A model generated the notes under the pieces. It was not told where the DNA came from and made no database searches. It saw nothing but the letters and a program-made list of their open reading frames with translations. A DNA stretch of 64,000 bases, from positions 310,001-374,000 of the forward strand of contig JARGSG010000197.1 in assembly GCA_030374805.1 (NCBI GenBank), given 5' to 3'. The stretch comes from Gracilaria gracilis. Its lineage: Eukaryota; Rhodophyta; Florideophyceae; Gracilariales; Gracilariaceae. Of the stretch, positions 22,316-32,270 are shown piece after piece (within the stretch, counting starts at the first letter, position 1; the number at the start of each line of letters is the position of its first letter). A program made the translations under genes and the position numbers.

Positions 22316-22738
22316 TCAAATTCCAAACGCTGTTTCTACCAAATCTGGATTCACTCTAACCATGAAACCACAAAAGATCCTAATGTCTTCTTGCAAAATC
22401 TGTCGCAAAATTGTACCGACTCCAGAACGATGCATCCCACGAACGAAGCGTACTTGATGTTTGGTATTTATATCGATATCGAACAAGTCACGAAGATTGA
22501 TAGCAAACTGAGCAAAATTTGAAAAAAACTCATCCACACGAACATCCTCAAATAAATCTTCTTCCTTTTGTTCTTTCCTCGTATCATCGTTGCAACCAAT
22601 AGAAAGGCTAATATCGGTTTCCAAGTATCGAAAGGTTTCCGGATACATGGCTTTCATAAAGGTGGCGTAAAGGCAAAATTCTTGCGTTAACAATTCTTTT
22701 AAAACGGTATAAAATGTTCTCCGATTAAGGTAGTCCAC
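22316..22738 (-). CDS. Hypothetical protein fragment
   Basis: A 140-codon minus-strand frame, clean and of ordinary amino-acid composition (Phe/Leu/Asp-rich, helical, with an acidic middle). It starts MDYLNRRTFYTVLKELL and contains RDLFDIDINTKHQVRFVRGMHRSG. No family is recognised. The reading seems to continue upstream of the first Met without a stop for some codons. It may be another gene fragment like those around it, or an exon of the gene that held the topoisomerase piece 230 bp further on. Confidence 0.35.
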   Translation of the reverse strand: MDYLNRRTFYTVLKELLTQEFCLYATFMKAMYPETFRYLETDISLSIGCNDDTRKEQKEEDLFEDVRVDEFFSNFAQFAINLRDLFDIDINTKHQVRFVRGMHRSGVGTILRQILQEDIRIFCGFMVRVNPDLVETAFGI

Positions 22739-22749
22739 AAAGTAGAAAA

Positions 22750-23500
22750 GTTTCTTGCCGACTGTCGCAGTTCAAGATGGAAGATGATAACCAAACAAAA
22801 CGGATTGTCGGGCTATACGTTTGATAACGTCTAGTGATGTTGCAGTTGAAAATGTTGCTTCAGGCATGATGCAATGAATGAAGTAAAAGCTCTTGTAGCT
22901 TTCATCTGAATGGGAGATGCAGATGTACTCAAATTGGGTCGTCAGACTTCTTTTATACTAACCAAAAGGTCGCCTATCCGAGTAGTGGCGGGCTAGTTCT
23001 TCGTTGCATTTCCCATCGGCACTTTTGTTTCTTGGCACGTTGTTCCTTTCTGATGTGTGCATAGAACGCATAAGCGTGACGCCTTGAGGTGTCACAGTGT
23101 TACGGCTGTGAGGGAAGAACATGTCTCTGTATAACACGTAGTTCAATAAGTACACATATTGTTTCTCGTGCACACCGTGCGCCCGTGCACTTGTGTCATA
23201 CTGTAAGTAATGCAATCATGCACTTGTGTTCTACTGTAAGGAAAATGTGCGCAATGTGATGGACGGAGAAGGTTCAGTAGATCGATGTGATGTATTATTT
23301 GTTTTGTTTTATACATGACCAAAAAGCAGCGAACTACTTCTATTCTAAACTGTTCTCCGTGCTTATGAAGAGCAATCTTTAATGCTTTCCAACAAACTCA
23401 CCGAACGACAGTCATATGATTTGACGCCCTTACGTCCTCCCGTCATTATAAGAAGATGCAGGGCTTTAAATATTCATAAAACAATCATAAGTGAAAACCG
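22750..23500. other. No recognised feature
   Basis: AT-rich sequence with only short unrecognised frames. No repeats were noticed until the hairpin array begins near 23,504. Confidence 0.3.
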
Positions 23501-23503
23501 TCG

Positions 23504-24055
23504 TCGACAGCGGTCCGAGGTGTCGTCCAGCTTCATCGGCCACGGCGCGTGGACAGCGGTCGGGGGTGTCGTCCAGCTTCATCAGCACGGCGCGTTGACA
23601 GCGGTTCGGGGTGGAGTGGCGCTTCATCACGGCACTGACGAAGCGCTACTCCACCACGGACCGCTGTCCAAAAAATTATATTTTTTTTCGCGTGGACAGC
23701 GGTCCGGGGTGTCGTCCAGCTTCATCGGCCACGGCGCATGGACAGCGGTCCGGGGTGTCGTCCAGCTTCATCAGCCACGGCGCGTGGACAGCTGTCCGTG
23801 GTGGAGTGGCGCTTCATCAGTGCCGTGATGAAGCGCCACTCCACCGCGCACCACTGTGCGAAAAAAACTTTTTTTCCCGTGGACAGCGGTCCGGGGTGTC
23901 GTCCAACTTCTTCCGCCACAGCACGTGGACAGCCGTCCGGGGTGTCGTCCAACTTCATCGGCCACTGCGCATGGACAGCGGTCCGGGGTGGTGTGGCGCT
24001 TCATTACGGCACTGATGAAGCGCCACACCATCCCGGACCGGTGTCCATGCAGAAA
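23504..24055. repeat. Tandem array: three ~187-bp units, each with a foldback hairpin
   Basis: Units start near 23,504, 23,692 and 23,879. Each has two copies of a roughly 45-bp subunit (GTGGACAGCGGTCCGGGGTG then TCGTCCAGCTTCATCGGCCA), then a hairpin with arms ggagtggcgcttcatca and tgatgaagcgccactcc (23,611-23,653; 23,799-23,844; 23,986-24,032), then an A/T tract. The outer sequence also pairs (gtggacagcggtcc against ggaccgctgtcc), giving a large foldback per unit. Frames that translate across it on both strands are artefacts of the repeat. A single related hairpin lies at 9,799-9,872. Confidence 0.85.
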
Positions 24056-24349
24056 ACTTAACGGACGCAATTCATTTTTTTCCTTCAAAACTGGGTGCCT
24101 TTATTCTATAGCTACACGTACGTAGTAGTTATGACGATCATGTAACTTTCTGAATAAAGCGATAGGGAATTATAAAACGTGAAGTAAGGAACCCCTTGAG
24201 TGCAATCCTATATTGAGCGGGCGCAGTGTTCGATCAGGAACTGAAGGCAACGAACGTGATTGAGAAGGGTACGTCCACTATACGTTCTCGCGAGCATTCT
24301 CGACGGTCGTAATCCGCGTTTCGAATTGTTTGAACCTTTTGTATTCAAC

Positions 24350-26134
24350 ATGGCCCCTCTGAAACATAAAAGGGGGCGGGAGTCAGCGCGATCGAAGAGG
24401 AAAAGCGAGGGGTCAGAAATGGCGCCGTTCACGCGAGGAAGACGAAAGGCGAAGGTCTCCACGCCTCGTAGGCGGACATCGCGGCCCGAGCGGGGAACAC
24501 CGCGCGCGATGGAGAAGAAGACGAGCACTCCCGCGCCACACAATATATAAGGTGGCGACTCTGTATCTTTGTTCATCAGCCTTGGAAAGGACAAGAACAG
24601 GTTTGAAGTTGGTACTGCGGAAGTACTTGGCGTAGAGCCTGCTGGTGATACCGGGAAGGGGCTCTGCCGTTCTCTGCATGGCCATCTCCTAAGCGTCACT
24701 GCCTTGGAGGGTGAGGATTTGGTGGTTATCTGGAAGACGAATATTTCAAGTCATCTAGACGCAAAGTACCCTTACAGTTTCCGAGGTCCGGAGGATCCCC
24801 CGAGTAAGTTCGCCGAATTGTTTGTGGCTGGGTTGCATGCCTGGAATAAGTCGACGATGGCCTCAATTGATATTCGGCAGAGTCCCACTTCGCACCTCAC
24901 TCCGCACCCTGGGGCCGGGAAGTCGTCCACCTCTCAGCCTGAGAGTGAAGATGTTGAGGAGGTCAAAGAATCGGCTGAGCATTCCTCTATAACCGCCAAA
25001 CTCCAGTCTTCACCAACGAGAGGAGGACGACGAGAAGGTTCTAAAGGGATGAAGAAACCGGTGGGAGCAATTGAGAGGGTTAACATCGTGGATGACTCCG
25101 ATGACGATGTTGTGGAGGTTACTGGGACTACTAAGGCTTCCCTGGGTGGACCTGAGGGGAATTTGTTCGATGAAGGAGATAGAGTTCCGTCGGATGAGGT
25201 GGACACCACGCTTCCGCTACCGAAGATATCCCTCGCCAACTATGTTCAGCAGCGGTTGAAGACGGATATCGAGATAATTGAAATCCCGAAGAAGACGGTT
25301 CGCAGTGTGAACCTGGCACACAAGGAGGCCACGAAGATGAAGTGCCGCAACTTTGCTTGGCTTCCCACCGCCGGTTTGATTGCCTTTACACTTGTAAGCG
25401 AATTGGATGCGAGTGACATCGTTGACGGGAGACTTGTGCTGCCTGTACCACTTATAGACGGATATCACCGATTTCTTGTGTTACAAAACCTGCGTGACAA
25501 AGGAGGGAAGTGGGAGGATATAGTGAAGTCTCTGGATGTTGTGTTATGGAGGAGGAAGGATGGTAATCCGATGGTCATGAATGAATTGCTAGGACTTGGC
25601 AATCTCCTGAACGAGATGAGCTCCAATGTTCTGAAGATGTCTTTCGGAGACAAACTTCACAGCACGGTGTCCTTCGTTGAAAACATCATTGAAGAAGGAG
25701 GAGTGGATGTGAGGAAGGTCACGCCGAAACAGATAGCGGGCGTGTTGAAAAGAAGTGGGGTTTTCGGGGACTATAGTATGCGTCACTTGAATCGCTATGC
25801 GGCACTGACTCTGAAATTTGTGCAAAGCGAGGGGCGCCTCCAATTCTTTGAGAAGGTGTGTGAGGAGGGGCTGCCGCTGACGCTCACACATATGTCCAGT
25901 GACCTCCTTATGGGACTCGCAGATGGGGAATTCCGTTTCGTCGTCCGTTGCTTGCAATGGCATGTGCGACTGAGAATGTTCTCTGCAGGGAGGACGAGCC
26001 GTTTTGAGGATATGAAGAAGCACTTCTTTCAGTGTACAATTGGTATGTTTAAGCTTTGCAACATGACTGCCGAGAGGAAGAAGATGACAGTTGAGGAAGT
26101 GATGCAGACGGTTCTCAAGATTGGAGGAAAGTAA
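24350..26134 (+). CDS. ParB-like-domain protein of the large element (one internal stop)
   Basis: The main frame is 24,569-26,134 (521 codons). The same frame extends upstream to a basic N-terminus at 24,350 (MAPLKHKRGRESARSKRK) with a single TAA at 24,548-24,550, so this copy has either one nonsense change or a short intron there. Residues (from 24,569) about 110-215 are a disordered acidic/Ser-rich linker. At 292-306 VPLIDGYHRFLVLQNL resembles the GHHR/DGxHR signature of ParB/sulfiredoxin-fold proteins, followed by a long all-helical region (350-520) as in ParB-type helix-turn-helix parts. In bacteria ParB-like domains often accompany DPPY DNA methyltransferases. The ParB call rests on one motif and is tentative. 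The oxygenase-like gene follows on the same strand. Confidence 0.55.
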
Positions 26135-26209
26135 GTATCTGTCTTGGAATATCTCGGGAAACAAACAGCCAAAATGGAGCTCGCGGGAGCAAAGCGTTTG
26201 TGAGATGGG

Positions 26210-26683
26210 ATGGTGTCTAGGAGGGTGAAGACTGCAGGTAACAAGCTGGAACAACACTTTAAAGTACCGCTGCAAAGTTTAGAGGAGGAGGTTGTAGAGG
26301 AGGTTATTAGAGAGGTTGTGGAACCGGAGGGGACGGCCAGGTGTCCATCTGCTGCGATGGAGAACCATCCCATGGTGGTGGAAAGTTTTGAACCGGAACC
26401 ACCGGTGTTAAGACAGAGCACAAGACGTAAGGTGGTTTCGGGTCGCTTGAGAGAAGAGGAGATGGGACGGGTTGTGGGGAAGAAGAGGAAAACGAAAAAG
26501 AGAACTTCTGTGGTCCTTCCTGACGACGAGGATGAAGATTATGTGCAACCTGCCCCGAAGCGAAGAAGTAAGGGTACGGTGAACACATCTTCTGTGGACA
26601 TACCTTTGGAGGTTGTTAACCTGTTCAGGAAAATGACGAGTACTGCATTGAAGAAGTTCTTTAAGGAGCAGAAATCAATGTGA
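26210..26683 (+). CDS. Small basic/acidic nuclear-type protein
   Basis: A 157-codon frame between the ParB-like and oxygenase-like genes. It has two basic clusters that look like nuclear localisation signals (GKKRKTKKR and PAPKRRSKG) and an acidic stretch (DDEDEDY) between them. No family is recognised. It may be a separate small protein or a further exon of the ParB-like gene, whose stop is only 76 bp upstream. Confidence 0.45.
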   Translation: MVSRRVKTAGNKLEQHFKVPLQSLEEEVVEEVIREVVEPEGTARCPSAAMENHPMVVESFEPEPPVLRQSTRRKVVSGRLREEEMGRVVGKKRKTKKRTSVVLPDDEDEDYVQPAPKRRSKGTVNTSSVDIPLEVVNLFRKMTSTALKKFFKEQKSM

Positions 26684-26936
26684 TGTCGTCCAATGAGGGC
26701 TAGAAGGAGAGTGATAGTGGTGAGAAGGATAGTGGATTTCTTACGGATGAACCGGGGGGGAAGGTGAAGGAGGAATGCGTAACTTCGAGGATAACAATCC
26801 AGATGTTCTCCCGAAGGGGATGAAGACAGCTGGGGAGTACACCGGGGGATCAGATATGTCATGGACGAATATGGTGAGTGCACTGCCGAGTGAGTGGCCG
26901 GGAGGGTAGAATGCTGTGAAACACCGGCACCCGTGA

Positions 26937-28214
26937 ATGGATATGCTTCACCTACGAAAGCAGCATAGGGCAGGGTGTTTAACGGTGGAGGATTTGAGGG
27001 CGGTGCATCACGCGGTGTACTGGCATGCAGCCCGTAATGTGCACAAAAAACTGGCGACTACGAAGGAACCAATTCTTGGGGTGAAGCTCCCGTTGAAGAA
27101 AAAGCCAAAAGGGGAGGAGGAGGCTCTTTGGATGGCAGCGATGGAGAGGGATGACCTCGCGCGAGAGTATTTTGCCGCGAAGAGAATAGAGTTGATGGAT
27201 AGAGGATTCTGTGTGCTGGAAGAATTTGGAAGTGACGAAGGCATGTCAGATGAGGCGAAAAATAGGTGGGTGGTGTTGGATGAAGATGTGACAGAGAGTA
27301 TGTTGGAGTTCTTTCACAAGGGTTTCTTGGAACAGCCAGACCTCAAGTTCGAGGAGAACCGCAAGAGATGGAACCCTATCATCAATGCGGGAGATGGGAA
27401 GGACGCGGGGGATAGTATGCAGGGCATTGGGCGATACACTACCAGGAAGAAGGGGATTGTGAATTACATGGAATCAGATGAGAAAAATGTGATGATGGTG
27501 AGAAAGAAGGCGTTGTTAAATGCTAGGTTTGGGCAGATAGCAGCCGCTCTTCGTCTGTGTAACAACAGCAGGGCGAAGGAGAGGATGTATGCACCGGAAC
27601 CAGGAGGACGTGTGTTTTGTACGGGGGAGGGATGCCCGAGGCAGGTGTTGCACACCGATTTCGGAGGGTTGACGAATGTGGAGAAGAGCAATGGTGAGAT
27701 TCCAGGATTCTTCATGATGGCCTCCGGGGGGAGCTCTTTTGTGATATGGGTATGTGAGAGGTCACATAATATGTATGTGACGGATGACAAGAGTTTGAAG
27801 AGGCTTTCTCGTACGATGGTTGTGGAGAAGTTCGGGGTCCCACCGTACTCCATGTTTACTGGAAGGGGAGATGTGTTTCATGCTGGGGCTGGGTACATGG
27901 ATGCGCTGGTGAAAGAGAATTGTCTACGGTATCACATGTATTTTGTGCCCGAGGGATACAAGCTCCCTGATGCGATGCACAGGCAGCCTGCTTTTCAGTC
28001 CAAATTCTTAGATGAGGAATTTGGACTCGGAAAAGACCGGAACGACCAGCTGGACGAGGAGGAAAGTTCTGTGAGCAACTTTGAAATAGAGGAAGAGGAA
28101 GTTGCAGAGGAGGATTACGAAGAGGAAGATGACGAGGTACAAGGCCACAAGGCTGATAACACGGATGGGAACTACGAGGAGGGACCGATGATAATGGATT
28201 ATGAGGAGGACTAG
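26937..28214 (+). CDS. 2-oxoglutarate/Fe(II) dioxygenase-like protein
   Basis: An intact 425-codon frame. Residues 89-97 (RGFCVLEEF) resemble the first strand of 2OG oxygenases. The iron-ligand set is visible as HTD at 239-241 (QVLHTDFGG), distal His315 in GRGDVFHAGAGY, and Arg331 (LRYHMYF) placed to bind 2-oxoglutarate. Residues 374-425 are a strongly acidic tail. The family includes TET/JBP and AlkB nucleic-acid oxygenases and PhyH-type enzymes; which branch this belongs to cannot be told by eye. TET/JBP genes are known passengers of KDZ-type transposons in fungi, which makes a base-oxidising or demethylating role here a reasonable hypothesis. It lies on the same strand as the ParB-like and coiled-coil genes. 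Confidence 0.6.
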   Translation: MDMLHLRKQHRAGCLTVEDLRAVHHAVYWHAARNVHKKLATTKEPILGVKLPLKKKPKGEEEALWMAAMERDDLAREYFAAKRIELMDRGFCVLEEFGSDEGMSDEAKNRWVVLDEDVTESMLEFFHKGFLEQPDLKFEENRKRWNPIINAGDGKDAGDSMQGIGRYTTRKKGIVNYMESDEKNVMMVRKKALLNARFGQIAAALRLCNNSRAKERMYAPEPGGRVFCTGEGCPRQVLHTDFGGLTNVEKSNGEIPGFFMMASGGSSFVIWVCERSHNMYVTDDKSLKRLSRTMVVEKFGVPPYSMFTGRGDVFHAGAGYMDALVKENCLRYHMYFVPEGYKLPDAMHRQPAFQSKFLDEEFGLGKDRNDQLDEEESSVSNFEIEEEEVAEEDYEEEDDEVQGHKADNTDGNYEEGPMIMDYEED

Positions 28215-28509
28215 ATAAAACATGTAGGGCGTGTAGTGTTATGTGTGTGAGAGTGAGGTGACTTGACTAGTAATAAGAAATGCACGAATGTTTTGATATA
28301 ATGTGAGCATGAAAGGATTGTTGAAGAAAGAAAATGAGTTACAAAGCGTGGGGTAAGGAGAGAGAGTATTGTGCGAAGATATCTTTTTTACAAAATGAGA
28401 CCAAAGTAGTACTGGTACTAGAAGAGAATTTCTTTTCTAAGGACACTGAAATAGTTGGTGTGGAAAGGGGCAGGGTCAGGCAAGCCCGCTCTCTTGGTAT
28501 CCTCGGAGG

Positions 28510-29251
28510 AAAGGTAGAAGTAAGCATTTCTGAATTCGTACTCAGAGAATGAGGCGTGGAAGGAGGTAAAAGTGCTGCCGTAGGAAAGGAGGGATTGTAC
28601 TGTGGAGGGGATATTGTAAAAGATATCTGTGTTGGAGGAGACTATGCCGAGTAGTTCCTTCATTATCGTTGAGACTATGGTATTATAGTGGGGGGCTACG
28701 TCATGAATGGTAATGAAGCCGTGGGAGGAACAATCTAGGTTGAATGAAGAGATTCAGACGAGCTTTTTGTAGTAGGATTTAGAGAAGGCGTCTTAGTCAA
28801 CGATATTGCAAGTGAGACCTGCGTTAAAGAAGCGTTGTGCTACTGCGAAAGCCCATTTTCCGGTGACAGTTGTGAGGCCGTTGGGAGTAAGAGGGGTGAC
28901 GCCATCCTGTGGAGGTGCAGCGAGAGTAGGTACGGCGATGTAAAGAACTGCTCGTGTGGTGTGATGAAGAACATGTTTTGAAAGAAGGGGAAGAATGTGG
29001 CCGTTCTGAATGAAGACCAAGTCTTGTCTGCGAGATGGAGGGCAGGAGCGAATTACTGTTTCCAACAAGTTGCTCCTGCCGCAGAAGAAAATGGGACCTT
29101 GCGGAATGCTGTCTGCGGCTATGAAATCTTGGAGTGAAAGAATGGTATCTTGAGGGGTACCGTGGTCGTAAAGCATGTAGCCAATGTGGCCTCTGCATAC
29201 AACAACAGCTGGGGTGTGGGAGGAGCGGAGAGAAGAGGAAGGCGAGGTCAT
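28510..29251 (-). pseudogene. Ketopantoate-reductase/6PGDH-like algal protein, dead copy
   Basis: The frame 29,251-28,793 begins with VVCRGHIGYMLYDHGTP, then GPIFFCGRSNLLETVI, the strongly conserved RRQDLVFIQNG and DGVTPLTPNGLTTVTGKWAFAVAQRF. In the same frame, past two stops (TAA after CNIVD at about 28,790; TGA near 28,750 at an expected Trp, giving KLV-stop-ISSF), the homology continues with HDVAPHYNTIVSTIMKEL and ends at EYEFRNAYFY near 28,513. I recognise this as the plant/algal NAD-binding protein of ketopantoate-reductase-like fold; its role is not known to me. It sits inside the large element between the oxygenase-like and coiled-coil genes, in the opposite direction, consistent with a captured host gene. 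Confidence 0.7.
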
Positions 29252-29282
29252 TATGTCGAATTTGTTGGATGCTGTGAGGAGA

Positions 29283-30988
29283 TATTGTGCTACAGGAGAG
29301 GAAGGGAGAGATGCTTAAGTAGAGAACGGCGTTGCCGATGTATACATCGATAAAGTAGTTTCAGAGGAAAAGATAGTTTTTGTGACTAAGTAGTTGAAAG
29401 AATGAGGTAGGTGGGTATGAAGGGATTAGGACTGATGAATGTGTTTATGAAAGGTGATGTGTCGAAATGAAGTATAAAGGGGATGATTTAATGGTAAGGA
29501 GTTAAGGAACGGGCGCTGTGGATTGGTTTTGTGGGATGGTACTGAAAGGAAAAAACGAAAATATGGAAATATCTGGGAGAAATGGAGTTTTTGGGGAATG
29601 GCGGAAAATTGAGGTATAGAAAATTGTGATACAAATAGGCCTGCGGGGTAGAGGTGTGTGTGGCCACGAATGTAACGGCTGTGATCAGGGGTGGCAAAAA
29701 CGAAAGTTGTTCTAAGTCGCTCAGGCCTGTTCAAGTCGTTTATCGCCGGACGCCGTCTTTTCTCGGGATGTCGAATGGATACGTTGGTGACGAGGAGCTA
29801 ATGGCTCTGCTGCACAGGATGGAAGTGCCAGAGAGGCCACAGCGGGAGAGAGGGATACTGAGGGGGTTTGTGTGAGTCAGAGGGTTTGTAATGGGGATGG
29901 AGGAGGCGGTGGAGGTGATGGGGATGGGGATGGAGGAGGAGGACCGGAGAGAAAGTTTATGGGAGAGATGGAGGAACAGGTGAGGAAGCTTGGGGGGAGT
30001 TTGAAGGAGCACTTCGACGACATGCTGTCGGAGATGGTGGCAGACATGAGAGGGATGGTGCTGAGTGTGTCGGAGGTTGGGGTGCCGCTGGAATTGATTT
30101 CGACGATTCGGAAGAGGATGAAGTTGAATGGGGTGGGGGCTGTAGGACATGTGAATGCGATGTGGGAGTGCGTGGGGAGACAGATGGGGAGGCTGCGAAA
30201 GGAGAACATGGGGCTGAAGGGTAGGGTTGAAGTGTTGGTGGAAAAAGTGGGACAGGTGGAGAAGGCGTGCAAATTGCTGATGGAGTTGAAGAAAATGGTG
30301 AGGGGAGGGGGAGTAGGAGTGGGAGAGGGAGCAGGTAAAGGGTCGCCGGTGACGCTTGGTTCTCGGGGTGGGCGGGGGAGTGTGAGGGAGAGGGGGGGAA
30401 AAGAGGAGGGAGGAGAAGGTGTGGGGAGTCGACTGAAGAAGAGGAGGAAGGGTGGGGTGATGGCGGATGAGAATGGGAAGATGTTTGTGCCGCCGCAGCT
30501 GCCGGGTGGCACGCTGTTGGTGGCTTTCGGGAGTGCAGCGGCGGCTGCGAGAAGGGCGGAGCGTATATTGGAGGAGGAGGAGGAGAAGAGGCTGGGAGGG
30601 GTTGGAGGCCGGTTTGGGGCTAGGAGGGTGTATGAGAATGGAGAGAATTGTTCCGTTGGAGTTCTTCAACTTGACATTTAGGGAAACTGAGACTCAGGAT
30701 CCGAATGCAGGGTTGGAATAAGGGAGCGCTGGTGGTGGGTTCGTAATTTTTTAGAGTGTTTTTGACGAGTGTGGTGAATGTAAAGTTACGAACGGTGGCA
30801 GGGGAACTGCAAACTAGCCTTCAACTCCAGTAGATGAAGTTGGAACTGCACTGAACGGAAACGTAATTTCCAAAAAAAAATTTTTGCCTTGCCAACTAGC
30901 GCAAACTGCAAAAATGCTAGTTTTTTCGGACTTTTATTTTCACAACTAGCGATCTAGCATACTAAACTAGCATTCCGAGAACACCGAC
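29283..30988 (+). mobile_element. Right-end module of the large transposon (copy E1)
   Basis: This 1.7-kb stretch is a close duplicate of 45,205-46,906. It holds the coiled-coil gene and ends in the terminal inverted repeat (cattccgagaacaccgac, ending at 30,988), with subterminal copies of GCTAGTTT or its reverse complement near 30,811, 30,893, 30,918, 30,942 and 30,965. Homology to the other copy begins abruptly at tattgtgctacagg (29,283), just beyond the start of the captured reductase-like gene. Confidence 0.85.
29654..30720 (+). pseudogene. Coiled-coil protein of the large element, copy 1
   Basis: Two frames join into one protein: 29,654-29,875 (with RRTPSFLGMSNGYVGDEELMAL) and 29,872-30,681. 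A one-base loss before 29,870 relative to the copy at 45,582 separates them, and a second one-base difference near 30,650 destroys the conserved C-terminus (in the other copy FRETETQDPN). After a Gly/Asp-rich hinge comes a heptad-patterned region (MRKLGGSLKEHFDDM to KACKLLMELKKMV), then Gly/Arg-rich and KKRRK sequences typical of nuclear localisation, and a final Ala/Glu-rich helix. Function unknown; it may be an accessory DNA-binding or oligomerising protein of the transposon. The antisense Ser/Pro/His-rich frames are shadows. Confidence 0.65.
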
Positions 30989-32230
30989 ATTCCAGAGGAA
31001 CGGAAGTGGGCCCGGCCACTAGGGCATCAGACGTCTTCGACGGTTGTTTCCGGCTCCCTGATTTCTTCTCCTTCACTGGTAGCGGTTCAGGAACTGACCG
31101 CGCTTGCGGGGGTAAACCAGAACCGACAGAACGGGCCTTGGACGGACTTGGCCGTTTTCCGGATCTCATTACAGTGACAGAAATAAACCCAAGCGAGGAA
31201 ACAACTTCCAACTTCTAGTTTCGAACTCTTATGAGTACTACTTCAATTAAACTTCCTTTTCAGGCTCTAATCCACTAGACTCTTCTAATTCGGGTGACCA
31301 GAATGTAGAGCAAACCCCAAAGAGGGTACATACCCACCAGGATGTCCGAGTCCTGCTCCCACGAAAGAGCGAACTCAGAAGTAGAGCCCTCTGCCCGTGC
31401 CGCGTGGCAGCCAAGTGTAAACCAGAGACGATACTGGAATAACCTGCAGAGGTAAAGAAGAGCGGAAGTCTAGAGAGAAGTAACCGACGACGGGTCACGA
31501 GAGAACGAGTACAGAAGTGGAGCGAACTGTGCCGTAAGACGGTGTAATGCTCCTACGGAGAACCACACGAGTGAAGCTACGGCCCGTGCAAACGGCGGGA
31601 ACAGGGCGGATAGCTGAACGAGAAACACACACACGAGCGTCCAAATATAACTCTATACAGAGGCGGAAGCGAGGCCTGCACCAAGAAAGCGATAAACCAA
31701 AATAACGATCTAATACCTCGGTGACCGACAACAAATACAACCTGATACTGGGGTAATTAGCGGAACAAACCAGGAACTGGTAGTAAAGAACTTTCTTAGG
31801 GACCCTGAGTGGTGATTGTACCGAGACCAGTCGTGGTTACTCTCCTTCGAGTAGCCGTGAACCTACGTAGGCAGTAACAACCATAGCCCGGCCTTCGGGA
31901 AGAAGACGCGACTCAGTTGAGTTTTACTTAGTGGCTCCAGGGCGAGATCACCCGAACATATATACTATCTACTGTATGTAGGGCTGCGCACTGCCACGAG
32001 GGCTCTACACGTGGACCACCCAGTGTCAGGGTGCCAAAGTATCCACCCAGCGGGTGTGACGCCAAATATTTGAACAAATATGCCACAAGGACCTACTGTA
32101 CACCTATTTCATAGGTTCTATCCCAGACTCACCTAGCAAGGTATGTTCCCAACAATATTTCCATTTCCACCCGAAACGGGGTCCATATTCATACTCTGAC
32201 ACGTCAGAGCTCAACGGGTAAAGCTCTATT
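30989..32230. other. No recognised gene; GC-rich, structured-looking DNA
   Basis: Sequence outside the large-element end. Only short unrecognised frames occur. Several CCC-N-GGG-type palindromes appear (gcccggccttcgggaag near 31,887, acccagtgtcagggtg near 32,020, acccagcgggtg near 32,045, cccgaaacgggg near 32,171), reminiscent of the 5.2-9.6 kb tract but less regular. Confidence 0.35.
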
Positions 32231-32270
32231 ATGAGAAACTTCATTGTACCGACAACGGATCGCCATTGCT

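Noticed and set aside
23504-24055. CRISPR-like array
   Set aside because: Repeats are adjacent and palindromic with no unique spacers of constant size, and no cas genes are present.
1595-26134. A bacterial restriction-modification or ParABS system / bacterial contig
   Set aside because: The genes lie among eukaryotic transposons, a SET domain and BUB3/VTE3 fragments, with no operon structure or ribosome-binding sites.
28740-28800. TGA read as Trp (alternative genetic code)
   Set aside because: The same gene also has a TAA, and long intact frames here use TGG for Trp normally; simple pseudogene decay explains it.
29740-30669. 309-codon Ser/Pro/His-rich minus-strand frame
   Set aside because: Antisense of the coiled-coil gene, which is conserved between two copies on the plus strand.
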